DNA from: an uncultured beta proteobacterium
Lineage (GTDB): Bacteria; Pseudomonadota; Gammaproteobacteria; Burkholderiales; Rhodocyclaceae
NCBI GenBank assembly: GCA_903917505.1
Contig: CAIXAY010000302.1
Location: 1-5,622 of the forward strand
Direction: 5' to 3'
DNA length: 5,622 nucleotides
Shown here: positions 1 to 5,622 of the stretch, piece by piece
Layout: each line of letters opens with the position of its first letter
Numbering within the stretch: position 1 is the stretch's first letter
Position numbers and translations under genes: made by a program
Notes under the pieces: generated by a model
Databases searched by the model: none
What the model was told of the DNA's origin: nothing
Seen by the model: only the letters and a program-made list of their open reading frames with translations

Positions 1-224
1 CGGCGCAGGCAAGGGTGCGAGAACTGCTGCAGCACGGTGGCCGTCGTGTCAGTGCTGGCGTCATCGACGATGATCAGTTCGAAGCCGCCGGGCAACGCGG
101 CCAGCGCGGCGATGATCTCCTCGGCCAGCGGGACGATGTTCTCTTCTTCGTTGAAAGCCGGGACGATGACCGAAAGGCGCGGCGGCTCGGTTGTCGCCGG
201 CGCGCCGGCGGTATCTGTGCTCAT
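1..224 (-). CDS. Family 2 glycosyltransferase (polyprenyl-phosphate sugar synthase-like), N-terminal part only
   Basis: This is the first 74 codons of a gene that runs off the left edge. It starts at the ATG whose complement is at 222-224. After a Pro/Thr/Ala-rich leader of about 16 residues comes LSVIVPAFNEEENIVPL (residues 17-33), the first strand and loop of a GT-A fold. IIVDDASTDTT follows at 51-61, with the D54-D55 pair that binds the nucleotide in GT2 enzymes. No membrane segment is visible in this part. The NEEENI and VDDASTD forms are typical of DPM1/ArnC/RgtE-like enzymes, which load a sugar from a nucleotide donor onto polyprenyl phosphate in the cytoplasm. The C-terminus that would separate these from other GT2 proteins lies outside the window. 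The ribosome site is weak (GGA about 8 bases upstream). It follows the epimerase after 66 bases and is probably the fourth gene of the operon. The family is certain; the substrate is inferred from the neighbours. Confidence 0.88.
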   Translation of the reverse strand, partial: MSTDTAGAPATTEPPRLSVIVPAFNEEENIVPLAEEIIAALAALPGGFELIIVDDASTDTTATVLQQFSHPCLR

Positions 225-246
225 GATTTAGGTCCGATTGCGAACG

Positions 247-268
247 TTATGGCGGGGCAAACCCATAA
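247..268. repeat. Short inverted repeat in the epimerase-GT2 gap
   Basis: TTATGG at 247-252 and CCATAA at 263-268 can pair as a 6-base stem with a 10-base loop, in the 66-base gap between the epimerase stop and the GT2 start. No T-run follows on either strand, so it is not a canonical intrinsic terminator. It may be chance, or a minor RNA hairpin within the operon transcript. Confidence 0.3.
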
Positions 269-290
269 ATTGTGCTGCGCCGGCAGGCCA

Positions 291-1301
291 TTACGCGCGC
301 TTGGCGTAGTCATGGAACCACGCCGTCCACCGCGCCAGTCCTTCTTCAAGCGAAGTTTTCGGATCGAAACCGACGTCCTTGCGCAAGTCGTCGATGTCCG
401 CATAGGTTGCCGGGACATCGCCGGCCTGCATCGGCAGGAAATTTTTCTTGGCCTTCCGCCCGAGCGCGTTCTCGAGGGTTTCAATGAAGGTCAGCAACTG
501 CACCGGCCGCTCGTTGCCGATGTTGTACACCCGGTAGGGCGCATGGCTGCTGGCCGGATCCGGGTCGGCGCTGTCGAACGCGGGATTGGGCGCCGGGATG
601 CGGTCCATGACCCGAACCGTTCCGTCGGCAATGTCATCGACATAGGTGAAATCGCGCTGCATCTGGCCGTGGCTGAAGACATCGATGGGCCGGCCGGCGA
701 GAATCGCGCTGGTGAACAGCCACGGCGACATGTCCGGCCGTCCCCACGGCCCGTAGGCCGTGAAGTAGCGCAGGCCAGTAGTTGGCAGGGCGAAGAGGTG
801 GCTGTAGCTGTGCGCCATCAGTTCGTTCGATCTCTTGGTCGCGGCATAGAGGCTGAGCGGGTGGTTGACCTCGTCATGCACGGAGAACGGCATCCGCGTA
901 TTGGCGCCGTAGACGCTGGAGCTGCTGGCATAGACGAAGTGCTCGATGCCGTATTGCCGGCAGGCTTCGAGGACGTTCGCAAAACCGACCAGATTGCTCT
1001 GCACGTAAGCCTGCGGGTTGCTCAGCGAGTAGCGCACGCCCGCCTGCGCCGCGAGATGGATCACGCGTTGAAAACGCTCGGCGGCGAACAGGCTGTGTAG
1101 CGCGACGGCGTCGGCGATATCGATCTGCGCGAAGCGGAAATTGCGGTAAGGCGAGAGGCAATCCAGGCGCGCGCGCTTGAGCGCGGGGTCATAGTAGTCA
1201 TTGAGGTTGTCGATGCCGATCACCTCGTCGCCGCGTTCGAGCAGCAGGCGCGCGACGTGCAGGCCGATGAAGCCGGCGGCACCGGTGACCAGAATCTTCA
1301 T
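291..1301 (-). CDS. NAD-dependent sugar epimerase, probably UDP-glucuronate 4-epimerase
   Basis: A complete 336-residue extended short-chain dehydrogenase/reductase, the normal length for UDP-sugar 4-epimerases. The N-terminus has the NAD-binding loop GAAGFIG (residues 7-13) and acidic D31 ending the second strand, which favours NAD over NADP. The segment [16 protein letters not shown] (31-46) is characteristic of UDP-glucuronate 4-epimerases (CapI/LpsL type). SSSSVYG (126-132) supplies the catalytic Ser. YAATK (152-156) supplies Tyr152 and Lys156. [11 protein letters not shown] (181-191) and QRDFTYVDD (215-223) are further family motifs. It should interconvert UDP-glucuronate and UDP-galacturonate in the cytoplasm. 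Its ATG overlaps the stop codon of ugd in ATGA, so translation is probably coupled and the product of Ugd is its likely substrate. The stop is TAA. Other epimerase specificities (UDP-Glc/GalNAc type) are less likely because of the DYYDP segment and the ugd linkage. Confidence 0.93.
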   Translation of the reverse strand: MKILVTGAAGFIGLHVARLLLERGDEVIGIDNLNDYYDPALKRARLDCLSPYRNFRFAQIDIADAVALHSLFAAERFQRVIHLAAQAGVRYSLSNPQAYVQSNLVGFANVLEACRQYGIEHFVYASSSSVYGANTRMPFSVHDEVNHPLSLYAATKRSNELMAHSYSHLFALPTTGLRYFTAYGPWGRPDMSPWLFTSAILAGRPIDVFSHGQMQRDFTYVDDIADGTVRVMDRIPAPNPAFDSADPDPASSHAPYRVYNIGNERPVQLLTFIETLENALGRKAKKNFLPMQAGDVPATYADIDDLRKDVGFDPKTSLEEGLARWTAWFHDYAKRA

Positions 1302-2623
1302 CGCGGCCGCCCGATCGAAAAGTACTCGAAGCCCTGCGCGCGCATCGCCGCCGGTTCGTACAGATTGCGGCCGTCAAAAACAATCGGGTACTTGAGCAGC
1401 GATTTCATAGTGTCGAAGTTGGGGCTGCGGAAGGCTTTCCATTCGGTGACGATGAGCAGGGCGTCGGCGCCGTGCAGGGCATCCATCGGGCTTTCGGCCA
1501 GGCGCAGGTCGGCGCGCTGGCCGTAGATCCGGCGCGTCTCTTCGATCGCCGCCGGATCGTAGGCGGCGACTGTCGCGCCCATCTGCCACAGCGCTTCCAT
1601 CATCGTCCGGCTCGGCGCTTCGCGCATGTCGTCGGTATCGGGCTTGAACGCCAGGCCCCAGAAGGCGAAGTGCCGGTTCTTGAGATCCGTGCCGAAGCGC
1701 GCCTTGAGCTTTTCGACGAGCACGCTCTTTTGCACTTCGTTGGCACGCTCGACCGCTTCGAGCACCAGCAGCGGCACATCGTTCTCCTGGGCGGTGCGCT
1801 GCAAGGCCTGGACATCCTTGGGGAAACACGAGCCGCCGTAGCCGCAGCCGGCATACAGGAAGTGATAGCCGATGCGCGGGTCGGCGCCGATGCCATGGCG
1901 CACCTGCTCGATGTCGGCGCCGAGCTTTTCGGCGAGGATGGCGAGTTCGTTCATGAACGAGATGCGCGTTGCCAGCATGGCGTTGGCCGCGTACTTGATC
2001 AGTTCGGCCGAGCGCACGTCGGTGACGATCAGGCGTTCGCGGCTGCGCTGGAATGGCGTGTACAAGTTGCGCAGAAGCTGCGTGGCTTTCTCGTTCTCGG
2101 TGCCGATGACGATGCGGTCGGGCTTCATGAAATCGTCGACGGCGGCGCCTTCCTTGAGGAACTCGGGGTTGGATGCGACGCAGAAGTCGACATTCATGTT
2201 GCGCGCCTGCAGTTCCTCCTGCATCGCCGCTTTGACCCGGTCGGCGGTGCCGACCGGTACGGTCGATTTGTCGACGACCAGCTTGAACGATTTCATGTGC
2301 CGGCCGATGTTGCGCGCCGCGGCGACGACGTACTGTAGATCCGCCGAGCCGTCTTCGTCGGGCGGCGTGCCGACGGCGATGAACTGGATCTCGCCGAAAT
2401 CCACCGAAGCCTCGATGTCGGTGCTGAAGGTGAGGCGCCCTTCGGCGACATTGCGCCTGACCATCTCCTCCAGGCCGGGCTCGAAAATGGGGATGCCGCC
2501 GGCATTGAGGATGCCGATCTTGCGCGCATCGACGTCGACACAGAAGACCTCGTTGCCGACTTCGGCGAGGCAGGCGCCGGTAACCAGGCCGACATAGCCG
2601 GTTCCGATAATTGTAACTTTCAT
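1298..2623 (-). CDS. ugd: UDP-glucose 6-dehydrogenase
   Basis: A complete 441-residue protein of usual length for bacterial UDP-glucose dehydrogenases. It oxidises UDP-glucose twice with NAD to give UDP-glucuronate in the cytoplasm. The Rossmann loop GTGYVG is at 7-12 with D30 at the end of the second strand. [13 protein letters not shown] (84-96) and [10 protein letters not shown] (118-127) are family motifs. EFLKEG (154-159), K210 in [10 protein letters not shown], and the nucleophile C266 in [10 protein letters not shown] (261-270) make up the catalytic set. The C-terminal UDP-binding domain has [17 protein letters not shown] (322-338). No key residue is missing. The ATG at 2623 has a GGAG ribosome site 7 bases upstream. 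The gene begins 48 bases after the msbA-like gene and its TGA overlaps the start of the epimerase. The product could feed capsule, exopolysaccharide or LPS synthesis, and the epimerase next to it points to galacturonate. The related GDP-mannose dehydrogenase is less likely, given the FPKDV context and overall match to Ugd. Confidence 0.96.
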   Translation of the reverse strand: MKVTIIGTGYVGLVTGACLAEVGNEVFCVDVDARKIGILNAGGIPIFEPGLEEMVRRNVAEGRLTFSTDIEASVDFGEIQFIAVGTPPDEDGSADLQYVVAAARNIGRHMKSFKLVVDKSTVPVGTADRVKAAMQEELQARNMNVDFCVASNPEFLKEGAAVDDFMKPDRIVIGTENEKATQLLRNLYTPFQRSRERLIVTDVRSAELIKYAANAMLATRISFMNELAILAEKLGADIEQVRHGIGADPRIGYHFLYAGCGYGGSCFPKDVQALQRTAQENDVPLLVLEAVERANEVQKSVLVEKLKARFGTDLKNRHFAFWGLAFKPDTDDMREAPSRTMMEALWQMGATVAAYDPAAIEETRRIYGQRADLRLAESPMDALHGADALLIVTEWKAFRSPNFDTMKSLLKYPIVFDGRNLYEPAAMRAQGFEYFSIGRPR

Positions 2624-2630
2624 AGCGTTA

Positions 2631-2634
2631 CTCC
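2631..2634 (-). promoter_or_regulatory. Shine-Dalgarno site of ugd
   Basis: GGAG on the minus strand, 7 bases before the ATG at 2623. It is the clearest ribosome-binding site in the window. It shows that ugd has its own initiation signal although it sits only 48 bases after the exporter gene, and it supports the chosen ugd start. Confidence 0.7.
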
Positions 2635-2671
2635 AGGTGAGTCCATGGGCGCGACATTGCTGCGCATAAGG

Positions 2672-4501
2672 TTAGGGGAAAATATTCGCATCGGTTTCGG
2701 CACTATCCTCTTCGCTGAATTGCATCGCGTGCAGGCGCGCGTAATGGCCGTTGGCGGCGAGCAGCGCGGCATGCGAACCGCTCTCGACGATGCGGCCCTG
2801 GTCCATGACCATGATGATGTCGGCTTTCTCGATCGTCGACAGGCGGTGCGCGATGACCAGGGTCGTGCGATTGGCCATGACGTGATCGAGCGCGTTCTGG
2901 ATGTGGCGCTCGGATTCGGTGTCGAGCGACGACGTGGCTTCGTCGAGGATCAGGATGGGCGCGTCCTTCAGCATGGCGCGGGCGATCGCCAGGCGCTGCC
3001 GCTGTCCGCCCGAGAGCAGCACGCCGTTTTCGCCGACCAGGGTATCGAAGCCTTGCGGCAACTGATCGATGAATTCGCGCGCATAGGCCGCTTCGGCGGC
3101 TCTCTCGATGTCGGCGCGGGGCGCGCCGGCGAGGTCGCCGTAGGCGATATTGTTGGCTACCGTATCGTTGAACAGCGAGGTCTGCTGGGTCACCAGCGCG
3201 ATATGGCTGCGCAGGTTGCGCAGCGTGTAATCGGCGACATCGACGCCATCGATCAGGATATGCCCCTGCTTGTGCTGGTAGAAGCGCGGAATCAGGCCGG
3301 CCAGGGTGGATTTGCCGCTGCCGGAACGCCCGACGATGGCCAGCATCTGCCCGGGTGCGATGGTGAAGCTGACGTCGTCGAGTACCTGTTGCCGGTCGGC
3401 GGAATAATTGAAGGACAGATTGCGGACTTCGAGCAGGCCGGAGACGCGCGACCGTTCGACCGTGCCCAGATCAAGTTCCGGCGGCTCGTCGAGTTGCGCG
3501 AAGATGCTCTCGGCGCCGGCCAGGCCCTTCTGTATCGTCGCGCTGATTTCGGACAGCTGGCGGATCGGCTTGGGCAACAGCCCGGCGGCCGTGATGTAGG
3601 CGACAAGATCGCCGGCTGAAGCGTCGCCGCGCAAGAGCAGCACCAGGAGCAGCAACACCGACATCGTGCTGAAAGTGACGAGTTGCAACGCCGGCGTGAA
3701 GCTGGCCGCGGTCTTGGCCATGCGCAGCTGTTTTCTGGTATTCGTTTCGCTGGCGACGCGAAAGCGTTGCGCCTCGTAATCCTCGCCGCCGAAGCTGCGC
3801 ACGACGCGATAACCGAGGATGGTCTCCGATGCGATATGGGTGAGGTCGCCCATGGCCGTCTGGATCTTGGTGCTCTGCTTGCGGAACTTGGCGCTCGCGC
3901 CGTTGGCCATCAAACCGATGACCGGCAGGATGGCGACCATCACCAGCGTCAGCTTCCAGTTCATCCACAGGAGATAGCCGAACAGGAAGACGACCGTCAG
4001 GCCCTCGCGAATGAGAATCTTGATCGCATCGGTCGCGGCGCCGGTGACCATGGTGACGTTGTAGGCGATGCGCGAGATCAGATGGCCGGAGTTGTTCAGG
4101 TCGAAATAGGTGTTCGGCAAGCGCAGCAGGCTTTCGAACAGCTCGCGCCGCAAATCGTTGACCAGGCCGAGCGATACCTTGGCCAGATAGTAGTTGCCGA
4201 AAAACGAGCCGATGCCCTGCCAGACGACGATCAGCACCAGCAGCAGGGGAACGCCGTAGGCGAGGTCCAGCTTGCCGACCCAGGGGATGTCGTGGAAGCT
4301 CGAACCACCGGGCATCGTCAGTCCGTCGACGAAGTATTTCAGGATGGCCGCCTGCATCGGCTGCGACGAGGCAAAGACAATGAAGCCCAGCAGGCTGATG
4401 GCGAACGCCCCGACCATGGGGCGCAGATAGCTCAGCAGCCGCAGGTAGATTTTCAGCGAGGAAACGGGCATCGATGCGGGCCGGGCGCCGGAGGGCTGCA
4501 T
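2672..4501 (-). CDS. msbA: MsbA-type lipid exporter: ABC transporter with fused membrane and ATPase domains
   Basis: A 609-residue half-transporter (617 if a TTG at 4525 is used) that should act as an inner-membrane homodimer flipping lipid A-core or another lipid-linked glycan. Numbering here is from the TTG. The membrane domain (about 25-330) shows six hydrophobic segments, near 37-55, 91-113, 170-190, 191-210, 281-299 and 304-320. The ATPase domain (about 365-600) has Walker A GRSGSGKS (399-406), Q-loop Q447/Q448, LFNDTVANNIAYG (451-463, an MsbA hallmark), signature LSGGQ (504-508), Walker B ILILD with E529, D-loop SSLD (532-535) and switch His560. All ATPase residues are intact. Start: ATG at 4501 is preferred because an extended -10 box predicts transcription starting near 4525. 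ATG at 4471 (giving MPVSSLKIY) is also possible. None has a strong ribosome site. It is the first gene of the minus-strand cluster. The family is secure; lipid A-core as cargo is inferred from the family. Confidence 0.92.
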   Translation of the reverse strand: MQPSGARPASMPVSSLKIYLRLLSYLRPMVGAFAISLLGFIVFASSQPMQAAILKYFVDGLTMPGGSSFHDIPWVGKLDLAYGVPLLLVLIVVWQGIGSFFGNYYLAKVSLGLVNDLRRELFESLLRLPNTYFDLNNSGHLISRIAYNVTMVTGAATDAIKILIREGLTVVFLFGYLLWMNWKLTLVMVAILPVIGLMANGASAKFRKQSTKIQTAMGDLTHIASETILGYRVVRSFGGEDYEAQRFRVASETNTRKQLRMAKTAASFTPALQLVTFSTMSVLLLLVLLLRGDASAGDLVAYITAAGLLPKPIRQLSEISATIQKGLAGAESIFAQLDEPPELDLGTVERSRVSGLLEVRNLSFNYSADRQQVLDDVSFTIAPGQMLAIVGRSGSGKSTLAGLIPRFYQHKQGHILIDGVDVADYTLRNLRSHIALVTQQTSLFNDTVANNIAYGDLAGAPRADIERAAEAAYAREFIDQLPQGFDTLVGENGVLLSGGQRQRLAIARAMLKDAPILILDEATSSLDTESERHIQNALDHVMANRTTLVIAHRLSTIEKADIIMVMDQGRIVESGSHAALLAANGHYARLHAMQFSEEDSAETDANIFP

Positions 4502-4531
4502 AGCAGAAGCGTTCTTGGCAGACAATTGATA

Positions 4532-4540
4532 ATTTTAGCA
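4532..4540 (-). promoter_or_regulatory. Candidate extended -10 promoter for the msbA-ugd-epimerase-GT2 cluster
   Basis: The minus strand reads TGCTAAAAT, matching the extended -10 form TGnTATAAT with one mismatch, in an otherwise GC-rich gap. No good -35 hexamer lies 15-18 bases upstream, which extended -10 promoters tolerate. Transcription would start near 4525, leaving a leader of about 24 bases before the ATG at 4501. It would drive all four minus-strand genes, since no later gap shows a terminator. Confidence 0.4.
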
Positions 4541-4613
4541 CGCCCGCCTGTGCCGCTTGCCGGCAGCAGGGGCGGGGGAGACGCGAAATAGCGTGGAGTC
4601 CATGAACTCATTG

Positions 4614-4619
4614 TATGAT
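4614..4619 (+). promoter_or_regulatory. Weak candidate -10 box for the GT87 gene
   Basis: TATGAT sits about 25 bases before the preferred ATG at 4645 and differs from TATAAT at one base. The hexamer 17 bases upstream (GCGTGG) is not a recognisable -35, so support is weak. If real, transcription would begin near 4626. That would rule out the alternative ATG at 4615, which lies inside the box. Confidence 0.22.
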
Positions 4620-4644
4620 TGAGCCATGCCGAAACGTGAATACC

Positions 4645-5622
4645 ATGGGCGATAGGGAACAATTCTGGCGTTGGCTGGGCTGGGCGATCTGGCTAATTCC
4701 CGCGGCGGCGATCGTCGTCCTGATGGCCACCCATCCGCTGACGCGCAGCATGACGCCGGCCTATCACGAAGCGGTCGACAACTGGTGGGGGCAGCGCGCC
4801 GTGTACATCGGCCCGGCAGGCTTCAACTACCTGCCGGCCTTCCTGCCTTTCTTCGGGCTCTTCTCTTTGCTGCCGTTTGTCATCTGCGAAGTCCTGTGGC
4901 GCTGGGTAGCGCTGGGCGGGCTCGGTTTCGGCCTCTGGCGCGGCGTCGGACTGATCGCGGCGAGCGAGCGCCGGCGCGCTTTCGTGCTGGTCAGCGCGCT
5001 TGCCCTGCCGCTCTGCCTGAGCGCGTTGCGCAATGGCCAGGCGAGCGCCCTGCTGGCGGCCAGCCTGGTCCTTGCCGCCTGGTGCCTGCACCGGCAGCGC
5101 CGCTGGCCGGCCGTCGCCTGGCTTGCGCTGGCGCTGATCTGCAAGCCGCTGGGCATTCCCGCGATCGGCCTGGCGCTGATGGCTTTCCGGGGCCTCTGGT
5201 GGCGCGTCGCGATCGGCCTCGCGCTGGTCCTCGCGTATCCTTATTTCCTCGCGCCGCCGGGCTATGTGAATGAGGTCTACGCGGCCTTCGCCGGTAACAT
5301 CGCGGCCTGTTTCGAGCCGGGCGGCGGCGGCCGCACCTTCGCCGACCTGAATGGCGTGCTGATGGTCGCCGGCATCAAACTCACCGGCATGCCCTCGCTG
5401 ATCGTGCGCGTTGCGGCGGGAGCGGCCCTGGCGGTGGCCTGCTGGTTCCTGCGCGAACTCGGCGGCGATAGCCGGCGTGCCCTGCTGTGGCTCGGTTTCA
5501 CCGGCATCTACATCATGCTCTTTACGCCGATGAACGAAGTCAACAGCTATGTCATGCTGGCGCCCGCCCTCGGGCTCTGGGCGCAGTGGTTCAGCGCGCA
5601 CGGGGCGAAGCGCTGGCTGCAG
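4645..5622 (+). CDS. Polytopic membrane glycosyltransferase of the GT87/DUF2029 type, C-terminus cut by the window
   Basis: An open frame of 326 codons from ATG 4645 with no stop before the right edge. GT87 proteins usually run to about 400 residues, so the end is probably missing. The protein is very hydrophobic with Trp- and Leu-rich membrane segments. The first is near residues 11-28, and others lie near 63-80, 86-105, 112-128, 134-147, 155-180, 186-203, 253-268 and 279-293. Family-like features are NYLPAFLPFF (61-70), RNGQASALLA (129-138), ALALICKPLG (161-170) and FTPMNEVNSYVMLAPALGLW (293-312). GT87 members are GT-C enzymes using polyprenyl-phosphate sugar donors on the outer face of the inner membrane (PimE is one). 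The usual first-loop Asp is not obvious; D45 or E42 are candidates. It is transcribed divergently from msbA. No convincing ribosome site precedes 4645, and ATG 4615 in the same frame is an alternative start. The donor and acceptor cannot be read from sequence. Confidence 0.82.
   Translation, partial: MGDREQFWRWLGWAIWLIPAAAIVVLMATHPLTRSMTPAYHEAVDNWWGQRAVYIGPAGFNYLPAFLPFFGLFSLLPFVICEVLWRWVALGGLGFGLWRGVGLIAASERRRAFVLVSALALPLCLSALRNGQASALLAASLVLAAWCLHRQRRWPAVAWLALALICKPLGIPAIGLALMAFRGLWWRVAIGLALVLAYPYFLAPPGYVNEVYAAFAGNIAACFEPGGGGRTFADLNGVLMVAGIKLTGMPSLIVRVAAGAALAVACWFLRELGGDSRRALLWLGFTGIYIMLFTPMNEVNSYVMLAPALGLWAQWFSAHGAKRWLQ

Noticed and set aside
15..1100. Long plus-strand open frame (361 codons) across the GT2 start and the epimerase
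   Set aside because: It is antisense in exact codon register with the minus-strand genes. Such frames stay open in GC-rich DNA because the sense codons TTA, CTA and TCA are rare. Its product is Arg/Gly/His-rich with no domain, while the opposite strand encodes clear enzymes.
1472..2338. Plus-strand open frame of 288 codons opposite ugd
   Set aside because: It is an in-register antisense shadow of ugd, with no recognisable domain.
2649..2665. GCGC...GCGC inverted repeat in the msbA-ugd gap as a terminator
   Set aside because: The stem is only 4 bases with a 9-base loop and no T-run, which is expected by chance in GC-rich DNA.
2645..4591. Two long plus-strand open frames (2645-3619 and 3683-4591) opposite msbA
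   Set aside because: Both are in codon register with msbA. Their proteins are low-complexity, rich in Gln, Gly, Arg and Asp, and lack motifs. msbA has every ABC ATPase motif intact.
4602..4622. Six-codon leader-peptide frame (ATG to TGA) before the GT87 gene, with GGAG just upstream
   Set aside because: The GGAG is only 3 bases from the ATG, too close for good initiation. The peptide has no attenuator-like codon run, and no terminator hairpin follows.
4671..5273. Plus-strand frame of 200 codons starting at 4671
   Set aside because: Its product is Arg/Ala/Pro-rich. The neighbouring frame from 4645 gives a coherent multi-helix membrane protein with GT87 motifs that stays open to the window edge.
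4693..5601. Minus-strand frame of 302 codons opposite the GT87 gene
   Set aside because: It is an antisense shadow in codon register, ending where the sense gene uses a rare CTA codon. The composition is Arg/Gln/Glu-rich with no domain.

Overview
The window carries five genes for building and exporting a cell-envelope glycan in a GC-rich Gram-negative bacterium. An MsbA-type exporter implies a lipid A-bearing outer membrane. The style of that MsbA (its C-terminal GHYARLHAMQF segment and RVVRSFGGE motif) suggests a Betaproteobacterium, possibly Rhodocyclales-like. That placement comes from memory of homologues and is tentative. I see no tRNA, rRNA, CRISPR array, insertion sequence or phage gene.

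Layout: four genes lie on the minus strand, read from right to left. They are an MsbA-type lipid exporter (2672-4501), UDP-glucose 6-dehydrogenase (1298-2623), a UDP-glucuronate 4-epimerase-like enzyme (291-1301), and the N-terminus of a family 2 glycosyltransferase (1-224) that leaves the left edge. Spacing is tight: 48 bases, then a 4-base ATGA overlap, then 66 bases. They probably form one operon. A 100-150 base divergent intergenic region follows, with a good extended -10 box facing msbA. A plus-strand gene then starts near 4645 and leaves the right edge still open. It encodes a polytopic membrane protein of the GT87/DUF2029 type.

How they fit together: Ugd oxidises UDP-glucose to UDP-glucuronate, and the epimerase should convert that to UDP-galacturonate. 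The GT2 resembles polyprenyl-phosphate sugar synthases, and GT87 proteins are GT-C enzymes that use polyprenyl-phosphate sugars as donors. A plausible but unproven reading is a uronic-acid branch: nucleotide sugar, then lipid-phosphate sugar, then periplasmic transfer to LPS or another glycan. MsbA would flip the lipid-linked acceptor.

The individual genes belong to known families, and I found no clearly new system. The main points of interest are the combination of genes, the partial GT87 protein and the choice of msbA start.
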